Of a DNA stretch of 5,177 bases, positions 1-5,177 are shown one piece after another; position 1 is the first letter of the stretch; each line of letters begins with the position of its first letter. Position numbers and translations under genes: made by a program. This DNA is from Acidobacteriota bacterium (GTDB lineage: Bacteria; Acidobacteriota; Vicinamibacteria; Marinacidobacterales; SMYC01): assembly GCA_030598165.1 (NCBI GenBank), contig JAUVQL010000099.1, positions 1-5,177 on the forward strand. Reading direction: 5' to 3'. The notes beneath the pieces were generated by a model. It was not told the origin of the DNA. It saw only the letters and a program-made list of their open reading frames with translations, and did no database searches.

Positions 1-1101
1 ATTGATGGTGGGAGGAAACATTTGTTCCTTCATTACAAGGGCCGATATTCCCGCTTCCAATCCGCCGGCTCCTCCCAGCAAGTGCCCAGTCATCGACTTG
101 GTGGAGCTTACCGCGAAACGATAAGCGTGATCGCCAAACACGGTTTTTATGGCGAGTGTTTCGGTTCGATCGTTATATTCGGTCGACGTGCCGTGGGCAT
201 TGATGTAACCGACCTCCTCTGGAGACACACCTGCATCAGCCAATGCCTGCTTCATGACCCGGACAGCACCGTCGCCATCGGGTGACGGTGCCGTAATATG
301 ATGGGCATCCGACGTCATGCCGTACCCAATGATTTCAGCATAGATGGAAGCGCCCCTGTCGAGAGCGTGCTCGAGGCTCTCAACCACGAGCACACCGGAA
401 CCTTCACCGACTACGAAACCATCCCGGTCCCTGTCAAAGGGGCGCGATGCCCGTTCGGGTTCATCATTGCGACGCGATAGAGCACGCATCGCGGCAAATC
501 CCCCGATTCCCATGGGGGTAATGGCCGCTTCGGAACCACCTGCAATCATGGCGTCTGCTTGCCCACGCTGGATGATTTTGAAGGCATCGCCTACGGCATG
601 AGAGCCGGCCGAACAGGCCGTCGCCGTCGCCGAACTCGGACCCTTGGCGCCAAAACGTATCGAGACTTGTCCTGAAGCAAGGTTGATAATCGTGGCGGGA
701 ATGAAGAAGGGTGAGATCTTGCGAGGCCCTCCCTTCATCAGAGCTTCATGCTCACGCTCGATAGTGGAAAAACCGCCAATCCCCGATCCGATGTAGACTC
801 CGATCCGGGTTCTATTTGCAGGTGTGATCTGCAATCCGGAGTCCTCCATGGCAAAGCTGGAGGCAGCCAAAGCGTAATGGATGAAAACATCCATCTTCCT
901 GGCTTCTTTCTTGTCCACGAACTGAAGCGGGTCGAAAGCTTTGACTTCACCGGCAATACGACAGCTGAATTCCGTTGCATCGAAATGGGTTATAGGCCCG
1001 ATTCCACATCGACCTTCTAGCAAAGCGTCCCAGGTTTCCCTAGTTCCGGTACCTATCGCCGAGACCAAGCCAATCCCGGTCACAACAACTCTTCTATTCA
1101 A
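1..1101 (-). CDS. fabF: Beta-ketoacyl-ACP synthase II, 3' end beyond window
   Basis: This is the elongating condensing enzyme of type II fatty acid synthesis. It decarboxylates malonyl-ACP and condenses it with an acyl chain held on its active-site cysteine, in the cytosol. I translated all 367 codons present and found no stop. The protein opens [16 protein letters not shown]. The nucleophile is C163 in TACSAGS, the catalytic histidines are H303 in NAHGTST and H340 in STKSMTGH, and K335 is present; these positions equal the E. coli FabF numbering. The family is about 410 residues, so roughly 45 C-terminal residues lie outside. The start is TTG at 1101-1099: an in-frame TAG lies five codons upstream, a GGAGG sits 7 nt before the TTG, and no ATG fits the conserved N-terminus. 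It follows acpP by 52 bp and is probably co-transcribed with it. FabB-type KAS I is less likely given the FabF-like sequence and the acpP-fabF order. Confidence 0.96.
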   Translation of the reverse strand, partial: MNRRVVVTGIGLVSAIGTGTRETWDALLEGRCGIGPITHFDATEFSCRIAGEVKAFDPLQFVDKKEARKMDVFIHYALAASSFAMEDSGLQITPANRTRIGVYIGSGIGGFSTIEREHEALMKGGPRKISPFFIPATIINLASGQVSIRFGAKGPSSATATACSAGSHAVGDAFKIIQRGQADAMIAGGSEAAITPMGIGGFAAMRALSRRNDEPERASRPFDRDRDGFVVGEGSGVLVVESLEHALDRGASIYAEIIGYGMTSDAHHITAPSPDGDGAVRVMKQALADAGVSPEEVGYINAHGTSTEYNDRTETLAIKTVFGDHAYRFAVSSTKSMTGHLLGGAGGLEAGISALVMKEQMFPPTIN

Positions 1102-1153
1102 GCCGCTGCCTCCACACTAGACATATCGAAAACGTGAGCTCGATTCGACCGAA

Positions 1154-1393
1154 TTACTTCGCGTGCTCCTGGATGTAACTAATGGCCTCCTTCACACGAG
1201 TGAGCTTCTCCGCGTCCTCATCAGGAATCTCGAGACCAAATTCCTCTTCAAGTCTCATGACAAGCTCAACTTGATCCAGCGAGTCGGCTCCCAAGTCCTC
1301 CACAAACGATGCCTCTGGTGTCACTTCGTCTTTTTCCACGTTAAGCTGCTCAGCAACTATATCGGTGACTTTGTTAACATCTACTTTACTCAT
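1154..1393 (-). CDS. acpP: Acyl carrier protein
   Basis: This small acidic cytosolic carrier holds growing acyl chains on a 4'-phosphopantetheine arm and presents them to FabD, FabF and the other Fab enzymes. The 79-residue length is normal. The attachment site is S38 in the conserved motif [18 protein letters not shown], and the protein is rich in Asp and Glu across helices II and III. ATG at 1393 is preceded by a strong Shine-Dalgarno (AGGGAGGA) 4 nt away and by an extended -10 promoter element. It lies between the fabG remnant and fabF, matching the common fabD-fabG-acpP-fabF order. Nothing is missing from it. A polyketide or other specialised carrier is possible in principle, but the context makes the primary AcpP very likely. 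Confidence 0.97.
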   Translation of the reverse strand: MSKVDVNKVTDIVAEQLNVEKDEVTPEASFVEDLGADSLDQVELVMRLEEEFGLEIPDEDAEKLTRVKEAISYIQEHAK

Positions 1394-1397
1394 TCAG

Positions 1398-1404
1398 TCC
1401 TCCC
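1398..1404 (-). promoter_or_regulatory. Strong ribosome binding site of acpP
   Basis: The minus strand reads GGGAGGA followed by CTGA and the ATG of acpP. This is the clearest Shine-Dalgarno in the fatty-acid block and fits the high expression normally needed for ACP. Confidence 0.75.
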
Positions 1405-1421
1405 TAAATATTTGACTTGAC

Positions 1422-1430
1422 ATCATAGCA
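1422..1430 (-). promoter_or_regulatory. Putative extended -10 promoter for acpP
   Basis: The minus strand reads TGCTATGAT, an extended -10 (TGnTATAAT) with one mismatch. It lies just after the stop codon of the fabG remnant and about 29 bp upstream of the acpP ATG, giving a predicted leader of about 20 nt that includes the Shine-Dalgarno. No good -35 is visible 17 bp upstream, which extended -10 promoters often do not need. Seen in sequence; activity is inferred. Confidence 0.45.
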
Positions 1431-1594
1431 TTACAGGTTCATGCCACCATTAGATTGGCAGCAATGATAGGGCCCATCGAGATTCGTCGCAATCACCACG
1501 TCCCAATCCTCGGGCTACCCGCCTAGCTTGGGTGCGCCTCTTATCCCGTGAGCGCCGCGCCTGCCGCACTCAGCAGACAACAGTCGGCGCTCCC
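1431..1594 (-). pseudogene. fabG: Remnant of beta-ketoacyl-ACP reductase (FabG)
   Basis: FabG is the NADPH-dependent ketoreductase of fatty acid synthesis and is usually encoded between fabD and acpP, where this remnant lies. From 1514 down, one frame reads PEDWDVVIATNLDGPYHC, matching the central FabG/SDR segment (…DWD.VI.tNL.G.f.c). After CQ the same frame reads SNGGMNL and stops at 1431-1433, matching the FabG C-terminus (VDGGMxM type). The roughly 120-130 residues normally between, including the catalytic Ser and YxxxK, are gone. Upstream, in a second frame (1594-1547), GSADCCLLSAAGAALT resembles the G..D.LVNNAG..T segment, and RDK follows in a third frame at 1548-1540. This upstream part is less certain. 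A TAG at 1515-1517 precedes PEDWD, and no Rossmann GxxxGIG motif is visible in the 47 bp after fabD. It is therefore non-functional as a reductase. The core is convincing; the upstream boundary is approximate. Confidence 0.75.
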
Positions 1595-1641
1595 GGAGCT
1601 TCCGCCTCGGTTGCAGGCGGAAACCAACGACTTCGGAGAGA

Positions 1642-2580
1642 TCAGCCACTCGATAATTCCTCGAGGAGCTTGTCGAGACTTTCCGGTTTTTCGACAGAGG
1701 TAACGTTCGCCTGTTTGTGGATTTTCCGCACGAGTCCGGCAAGCACTCTTCCCGGTCCGACCTCGATGAAACGGGTCACCCCTTCTTCCACCAATCGATG
1801 GATGGACGCCTCCCATCGGACCGGAGACGCGACCTGCCGTTCCAATCCGGAGCGTGCATCCGAGCTTTCTGTTATGGGTATCGCATCCGCATTCGTCACC
1901 AGAGGCATTTGAAGATTCGAGAATTCGGTAGTTTGCAGATCTCGACTGAGCCGATCCGCAGCCGGCTTCATGAGCTGACAATGAAAAGGCGCACTGACCG
2001 GAAGCGGTATGGCTCGCCGCGCTCCACTCTCTTTCGCCAATGCGGATACTCGCTCGACGGCCGCACGGTGTCCGGCGATTACCACTTGCCCCCCCCCGTT
2101 GAAATTCGCAGGCTCTACGACCTCTCCCTCCGCCGCTCGCCGGCAGATCTCGCCCACCTCGTCAGCCGCAAGACCCAAAATAGCGGCCATTGCGCCGACA
2201 CCCACTGGAACGGCTTCCTGCATGTAGCGCCCTCGTTTGCGTACGAGAGTGAGCGCATTCTCCAAACCAAGAGATCCTGCAGTCACGAGGGCGGAATACT
2301 CTCCAAGGCTGTGTCCTGCCACGAAATCAGGCACTACGCCCTTCTGTGCCAACACTCGCTCGACCGCAATACTAGTTGCCAGTATCGCCGGTTGTGTATT
2401 CTCCGTCAGTTTCAGTTCCTCTCCTGGGCCCTCGAAACAGAGATCGGACAGTGAAAAACCAAGAGCACGGTCGGCACGTTCAAATACGTCCTTCGCCTCC
2501 GGGTACGCCCCCGCGATGGATTTTCCCATGCCCGCGTATTGAGAGCCTTGGCCCGGAAAAATAAAAGCCGTCTTATTCAT
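1642..2580 (-). CDS. fabD: Malonyl-CoA:ACP transacylase
   Basis: FabD transfers malonyl groups from malonyl-CoA to acyl carrier protein, supplying the extender unit for FabF. The 312-residue length is typical. Visible motifs are the oxyanion-hole FPGQGSQ at 8-14, the nucleophile S91 in GHSLGEYSA, R116 that binds the malonyl carboxylate, H200 in SAPFHCQLM, and Q249 in RQVASPVRW. I chose ATG at 2580 because MNKTAFIFPGQGSQ is the family N-terminus. An in-frame GTG at 2613 would add 11 unrelated residues and has no Shine-Dalgarno. The Shine-Dalgarno for the ATG is also weak. Residues G162-G164 are encoded by nine consecutive G on the coding strand. Downstream, the fabG gene expected next is only a remnant. 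A weak promoter candidate lies about 80 bp upstream. Confidence 0.97.
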   Translation of the reverse strand: MNKTAFIFPGQGSQYAGMGKSIAGAYPEAKDVFERADRALGFSLSDLCFEGPGEELKLTENTQPAILATSIAVERVLAQKGVVPDFVAGHSLGEYSALVTAGSLGLENALTLVRKRGRYMQEAVPVGVGAMAAILGLAADEVGEICRRAAEGEVVEPANFNGGGQVVIAGHRAAVERVSALAKESGARRAIPLPVSAPFHCQLMKPAADRLSRDLQTTEFSNLQMPLVTNADAIPITESSDARSGLERQVASPVRWEASIHRLVEEGVTRFIEVGPGRVLAGLVRKIHKQANVTSVEKPESLDKLLEELSSG

Positions 2581-2661
2581 ATTCCAGCACTTCGCGGTGG
2601 TGCATTCTTCCACGTATCCACGGCATGCAATGCCTCAGCCCTACATCCTCAAAAATGAATA

Positions 2662-2690
2662 AATAGACTCGAGAGCCCGTATCTCCTCAA
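2662..2690 (-). promoter_or_regulatory. Weak promoter candidate upstream of fabD
   Basis: The minus strand has TTGAGG (2690-2685), a 17-bp spacer, then TCTATT (2667-2662). Each hexamer matches four of six consensus bases, and the site is about 82 bp before the fabD ATG. The region is AT-richer than the flanking genes. This is only a plausible sigma-70-type promoter. The rest of the 227-bp rpmF-fabD gap holds no gene I can recognise. Confidence 0.3.
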
Positions 2691-2797
2691 ATGGTCCATT
2701 GGATCGAGGAGTCGAAGATCTCCGGCGAAAGTGAAAGAGTGTGTAATGACGGTTTCAACTCTTGCGAGATTCTCGTGAGTAAGAACCTGGAGATCCA

Positions 2798-2811
2798 CTA
2801 GGAATACCTAG
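2798..2811. repeat. CTAGG/CCTAG inverted repeat at the end of rpmF
   Basis: The plus strand reads CTAGG-AATA-CCTAG, a 5-bp inverted repeat with a 4-nt loop that overlaps the rpmF stop codon. On the minus strand a GGAG before it and CTCC after it could extend the hairpin across mismatched internal loops. There is no clean U-tract, so a terminator role is doubtful. Confidence 0.35.
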
Positions 2812-2990
2812 AACTCCTTGACCTCCATAACTTGCTTTCTCTTGTAGTAACCACAGGCCGGGCAAACCCGATGGGGAAGTTTAGGTTGATGACACTCGGG
2901 GCACTCCGACAGCGACTTGCTGGAGAGCGCTTCGTGTGACCGTCGCTTGTTGCGACGGCTTTTTGAATGGCGCCTTTTGGGATTAGCCAT
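2808..2990 (-). CDS. rpmF: Large ribosomal subunit protein bL32
   Basis: bL32 is a small protein of the 50S subunit that contacts 23S rRNA. The 60-residue length is normal. The N-terminus MANPKRRHSKSRRNKRRSH is the highly basic signature of the family. It is followed by a four-cysteine zinc ribbon, C30-x2-C33 and C43-x2-C46, so this is the zinc-binding form of L32. The ATG at 2990 has AAGGAG 9 nt upstream. It lies 121 bp after the DUF177 gene and very probably shares its promoter, a widely conserved pairing. In many bacteria plsX or fabH follows rpmF; here the next gene is fabD. The identification is secure. Confidence 0.97.
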   Translation of the reverse strand: MANPKRRHSKSRRNKRRSHEALSSKSLSECPECHQPKLPHRVCPACGYYKRKQVMEVKEF

Positions 2991-3111
2991 TGCAGTTTAC
3001 TCCTTCTGGCCTCATCTTCTCGATTTCCTGTTTCCTGAATTCCGATTTCTTGTTGATGGCGCCTAGCTCGCAACACTACGCAACAGGGCAGCCAAGGCCC
3101 AACGGTTCAAT

Positions 3112-3645
3112 CTACGATTCTAGTAGCGTCTTGAGTTTGGCCAGCCGCGGGTCCACTAAATCTTTTTCACAGCTACACTTAGAGAGGTTCAAGTTGGTGC
3201 CACATTGGGAGCACAGGCCTTGGCAGTCTTCCTTACACAGAGGCTTCATCGGAAGTGCCAAGTAGATTTGCTCCCAAACGATCTGATTCACATCGATTCT
3301 GTCATCTTTATAGAAGCTCACGGACATGTCACTTTCCGTCAACTCCCGTTCTTCCTCTTCGCCTTCCCCAGTCCCAACATTAGCCCGTTGGGGCATGTAG
3401 AGCAGATCGAGCTTCTCATGAATGGCGATGGATAAGGGCACCAAGCAGCGAACGCAGCTCATCTCAATAGATGCTTTCATGTCACCGAGCAAACAGATTC
3501 CCCCCTCACGAACCGGAGAGAGGCGGCCCGAAACAAAGACCCGATCGATCAATCGGACCTCTTCCTGTGCTGTGAGCTGTTGTGTCGGGATCTCACGCTC
3601 GAACGACTGCCCTTCGGGGGGCAACTGCTGTACGTCGATAAACAT
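3112..3645 (-). CDS. yceD: DUF177/YceD family 23S rRNA accumulation protein
   Basis: The 177-residue protein belongs to the DUF177 (YceD) family, which is required for normal 23S rRNA accumulation in E. coli and plant plastids and is nearly always encoded before rpmF. An N-terminal beta-rich half leads to C64-x2-C67 (SCVRC), the conserved position after the 'G…A.….C.RCL' stretch. A very acidic linker follows at about 92-106 (GTGEGEEEERELTE). The C-terminal cluster contains C137, C141, C145, C148, C157 and C159, which looks metal-binding, and the family ending DPRLAKLKTLL. This cysteine-rich form is the usual one outside the Gammaproteobacteria. ATG at 3645 gives a short leader of about 20 nt from a consensus promoter; the Shine-Dalgarno (GAAG) is weak. 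Family assignment is firm, but the molecular role is only partly known. Confidence 0.9.
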   Translation of the reverse strand: MFIDVQQLPPEGQSFEREIPTQQLTAQEEVRLIDRVFVSGRLSPVREGGICLLGDMKASIEMSCVRCLVPLSIAIHEKLDLLYMPQRANVGTGEGEEEERELTESDMSVSFYKDDRIDVNQIVWEQIYLALPMKPLCKEDCQGLCSQCGTNLNLSKCSCEKDLVDPRLAKLKTLLES

Positions 3646-3671
3646 TTCAGCATCTTCAGGTCAAACGGGGA

Positions 3672-3699
3672 ATTATAGCACGCGGCGGTCGCGTGTCAA
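3672..3699 (-). promoter_or_regulatory. Consensus sigma-70-type promoter of the DUF177-rpmF operon
   Basis: The minus strand reads TTGACA (3699-3694), a 16-bp spacer, then TATAAT (3677-3672). Both hexamers are perfect consensus. The predicted start of transcription near 3665 lies about 20 bp before the DUF177 ATG. This is the strongest promoter signal in the window and suggests DUF177-rpmF is transcribed independently of miaA-hfq. Confidence 0.8.
3679..3695. repeat. Inverted repeat in the promoter spacer
   Basis: CACGCG and CGCGTG are perfect 6-bp inverted arms around a 5-nt centre (GCGGT). They fill the spacer between the -35 and -10 of the DUF177 promoter and slightly overlap the -35. The position is that of a possible repressor site, but no regulator is known from this window. 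Confidence 0.5.
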
Positions 3700-3737
3700 G
3701 GTATGTGGCAAGAGCAGAAAACGAACAAAATGAGAAA

Positions 3738-3749
3738 CTAGGTTCCTAG
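3738..3749 (-). terminator. Small palindrome after hfq, possible weak terminator
   Basis: The minus strand reads CTAGG-AA-CCTAG, beginning 13 nt past the hfq stop codon and followed by a T-rich stretch (TTTCTCATTTTG). The stem is short and not GC-rich, so intrinsic termination would be weak. It could instead be a processing or protein-binding site. Confidence 0.25.
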
Positions 3750-3762
3750 ATCGGCGGGCAAA

Positions 3763-4026
3763 CTACTCCTTCGATTCCTCTCCCTCGACGACGGCTTCGA
3801 GATTGAGATAGTTGCCAAATTGACGTGAACCGCTGATCGTCGAGATGGCATGTTTGAAGATCATCTGATCTGCACCATTGTTTTCCATGATAATGGCGAA
3901 TCGGTCAAAGTTTTTGATGCGCCCTGTGAGCTTTGTCCCATTCATCAAATAGATGATCACGTTCAGGCGTTCCTTTCGCGCGTGGTTGAGGAAAGCGTCT
4001 TGAACGTTAGGGGGCTGTTTCTGCAT
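3763..4026 (-). CDS. hfq: RNA chaperone Hfq
   Basis: Hfq forms a hexameric Sm-like ring that binds small RNAs and mRNAs and helps them pair. The 87-residue protein shows the Sm1 region (IIYLMNGTKLTGRIKNFDRFAI, about 24-45) and the Sm2 region with FKHAIST at 57-63, the proximal-face U-binding motif (YKH in E. coli). Q9 matches the E. coli Q8 used on the proximal face, and RKER at 17-20 matches the rim patch RRER. The Sm1-Sm2 loop (ENNGADQ) is one residue longer than in E. coli. The C-terminal tail is short and acidic (VEGEESKE). ATG at 4026 lies inside the end of miaA with GGGGAGGAGA 6 nt upstream, so translational coupling is likely. miaA-hfq adjacency is widespread in bacteria. Confidence 0.96.
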   Translation of the reverse strand: MQKQPPNVQDAFLNHARKERLNVIIYLMNGTKLTGRIKNFDRFAIIMENNGADQMIFKHAISTISGSRQFGNYLNLEAVVEGEESKE

Positions 4027-5005
4027 AGAGGGTCTCCTCCCCTATTGAGTACTTTGTGTCGATCACGACTTCGAGATGTTCATGGACCGCGCGGTCGATC
4101 TCGGGCTCGTCTCCCCAACCCTCGAACCAGACCACACCTTCTTCTCGTCTGAACCAGGTCATTTGTCTCTTGGCGTACTTGGTGGTTGCTTTGACGATCA
4201 ACGCCCGAGCTTCTTCCATGGGAATCTCACCGGAAAGGTAATCGGCGATTTCACGGTATCCAATCGCTTTGAAAGCGGGCACGGAGGAACCGTATTCGTT
4301 GAGCAGATTCTCAACCTCTGCAACGAATCCGTCATCGAACATCTCTCCCACTCGCCTCTCGATCCTCTCGACAAGCGCTTTTCGAGGCGGGGAAAGGCCA
4401 ATTAGGACGAAACGGTACTCCTCGAGGAGGCTCCGTCTGCGAAGCATCATTTCGCTCATCGTTGTCCGAGTCTGAAGAATCACTTCCAGTGCCCGAACCG
4501 ACCTCACGAGATCGTTCGGATGAATTCTCTCAGCTGACGTGGGATCAAGTCGCGCCAACATTCGATGAACAAACGCGCTCCCCCGCCGGCGAGCGATCTG
4601 GTCGATCCTCGACCTAAGCTCCGGTGTTCGACCCGGCCCCTCGAAAAGTCCTTTTCTGAGTGCACGCAAATAGAGTCCGGTGCCACCGACAACGATGGGT
4701 AGCTTTCCTCGTCGATTCAAATCTTGCACCAGGGGTACAACTTCCCGAACGTAATCCGCGGCGGAGAACTCCTGATCGGGATTCACCCCATCGAGCAAAT
4801 GATGCGAAATTCCATCCTGGGCTTCATGACTCAGCTTACCGGTGCCGATATCGAGATTTCGATAAACCTGCAAAGCGTCACAGCTTATGATTTCTCCATC
4901 AAAAGACTTAGCAAGCGAAATACCAAGCGCACTCTTCCCGGTTCCTGTCGGTCCTACAACGCCGACTACGAGGTTTCTGCCCCGGTGGGTACTGGCTTCT
5001 GGCAT
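4007..5005 (-). CDS. miaA: tRNA dimethylallyltransferase
   Basis: MiaA transfers a dimethylallyl group from DMAPP to N6 of A37 in tRNAs that read codons starting with U, the first step towards ms2i6A. The 332-residue protein has the P-loop GPTGTGKS at 18-25, CDALQVYRNLDIGTGK (42-57, catalytic D43; Ala replaces the commoner Ser after the Asp), HHLLDGVNPDQEFSAADY (68-85), IVVGGTGLYLRAL (104-116), NDLVRSVRALEV (164-175), AIGYREIADYLSGE (247-260) and YAKRQMTWFRR (277-287). All family blocks are present and uninterrupted. ATG at 5005 has AAGGT 8 nt upstream and lies 37 bp after the preceding partial gene. Its last 20 bp overlap hfq. Confidence 0.97.
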   Translation of the reverse strand: MPEASTHRGRNLVVGVVGPTGTGKSALGISLAKSFDGEIISCDALQVYRNLDIGTGKLSHEAQDGISHHLLDGVNPDQEFSAADYVREVVPLVQDLNRRGKLPIVVGGTGLYLRALRKGLFEGPGRTPELRSRIDQIARRRGSAFVHRMLARLDPTSAERIHPNDLVRSVRALEVILQTRTTMSEMMLRRRSLLEEYRFVLIGLSPPRKALVERIERRVGEMFDDGFVAEVENLLNEYGSSVPAFKAIGYREIADYLSGEIPMEEARALIVKATTKYAKRQMTWFRREEGVVWFEGWGDEPEIDRAVHEHLEVVIDTKYSIGEETLYAETAP

Positions 5006-5042
5006 CCAGATCTACCTTGGAATCTATACCTTGGCGTCCCGC

Positions 5043-5177
5043 TCAATGGCCAAATGCACGGACCAAAGCGATGAGGAGGATCATTGAACCCACCACAACG
5101 GCGCCATAGATTTCTGGCGCTTTCATGCGGGGAAGAGACAATTCTGAGAACCAAACGGCACTTGCTATCACCCGGGC
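5043..5177 (-). CDS. C-terminus of an unidentified membrane protein, 5' end beyond window
   Basis: An open frame runs from the window edge to TGA at 5045-5043 and gives 44 residues. The first part (AVWFSELSLPRMKAPE) looks like a membrane-proximal loop, and IYGAVVVGSMILLIALVRAF is a convincing transmembrane helix that ends two residues before the stop. I do not recognise the family. The arrangement is faintly like the last helix of a transporter permease such as an ABC importer subunit, but that is a guess. It is in the same direction as miaA with a 37-bp gap, so the two may be co-transcribed. The coding call rests on the open frame and hydrophobic pattern only. Confidence 0.5.
   Translation of the reverse strand, partial: ARVIASAVWFSELSLPRMKAPEIYGAVVVGSMILLIALVRAFGH

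Noticed and set aside
1541..1981. Minus-strand open frame of 146 codons overlapping the fabD end
   Set aside because: Most of it lies in the wrong frame of fabD and has a low-complexity Arg/Gly/Ser composition. Only its last residues (LLSAAGAALT) matter, as part of the fabG remnant.
1717..2454. Plus-strand open frame of 245 codons
   Set aside because: It is antisense to fabD, whose motifs are complete. The predicted protein is Arg/His/Ser-rich with no family features.
2611..2613. GTG as an upstream start of fabD
   Set aside because: It would add 11 residues not seen in FabD proteins and has no ribosome binding site; the ATG at 2580 begins the conserved N-terminus.
2649..2807. Open frame of 52 codons directly after the rpmF stop
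   Set aside because: It has no credible start or ribosome binding site and no resemblance to PlsX, FabH or another family I know. This length is common by chance.
3010..3056. Short repeats (AGGAAA and AAATCG twice each) upstream of rpmF
   Set aside because: Units of six bases in a purine-rich leader are too short to separate from chance.
2798..3076. Minus-strand open frame of 92 codons covering rpmF
   Set aside because: It reads rpmF out of frame; the bL32 frame has the full zinc ribbon and a proper ribosome binding site.
3086..3100. GGGC-N7-GCCC stem in the DUF177-rpmF gap
   Set aside because: The stem has four base pairs and no T-tract. The two genes are normally co-transcribed, so a terminator here is unlikely.
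4966..5154. Minus-strand open frame of 62 codons before miaA
   Set aside because: It overlaps the miaA start and the membrane-protein C-terminus in another frame and shows no protein-like pattern.

Overview
The window carries one gene-dense stretch of a bacterial chromosome with every recognisable gene on the minus strand, so the biological reading direction runs from position 5177 down to 1. It joins a tRNA/RNA-chaperone pair (miaA-hfq), a ribosome-related pair (DUF177/yceD-rpmF) and a type II fatty-acid-synthesis block (fabD, a broken fabG, acpP, fabF). Gene order and the protein style of FabF and Hfq suggest an Acidobacteriota-like organism, perhaps near Vicinamibacteria. This is an inference from family resemblance, not a database result. 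Base composition is moderate in GC and looks even across the window. I see no IS element, phage gene, CRISPR array, tRNA or rRNA.

Layout in transcription order: (1) 5177-5043, the C-terminal 44 residues of an unidentified membrane protein. (2) miaA (5005-4007), overlapping hfq (4026-3763) by 20 bp. (3) A 117-bp gap with a small palindrome just after hfq, then a consensus -35/-10 promoter (TTGACA, 16 bp, TATAAT) whose spacer holds an inverted repeat. (4) The DUF177 gene (3645-3112) and rpmF (2990-2808), the common pairing of the 23S rRNA-associated YceD family with ribosomal protein L32. (5) A 227-bp gap where many bacteria carry plsX and/or fabH; neither is visible. (6) fabD (2580-1642). (7) A 248-bp gap holding a fabG remnant. 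(8) acpP (1393-1154), with its own likely extended -10 promoter. (9) fabF (1101 to beyond position 1), starting with TTG and open through all 367 codons present.

The most interesting signal is the fabG remnant between fabD and acpP. An in-frame stretch reads PEDWDVVIATNLDGPYHC, the middle of a FabG-type short-chain dehydrogenase. It runs almost directly into SNGGMNL and a stop, which is the typical extreme C-terminus of FabG. The intervening part of about 120-130 residues, which would hold the catalytic Ser and YxxxK, is absent, and the N-terminal half is shortened and frame-broken. FabD, ACP and FabF look intact, so this locus encodes malonyl loading, the carrier and the condensing enzyme but no ketoreductase. 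A functional FabG must be supplied from elsewhere in the genome, unless the gap is an assembly error.
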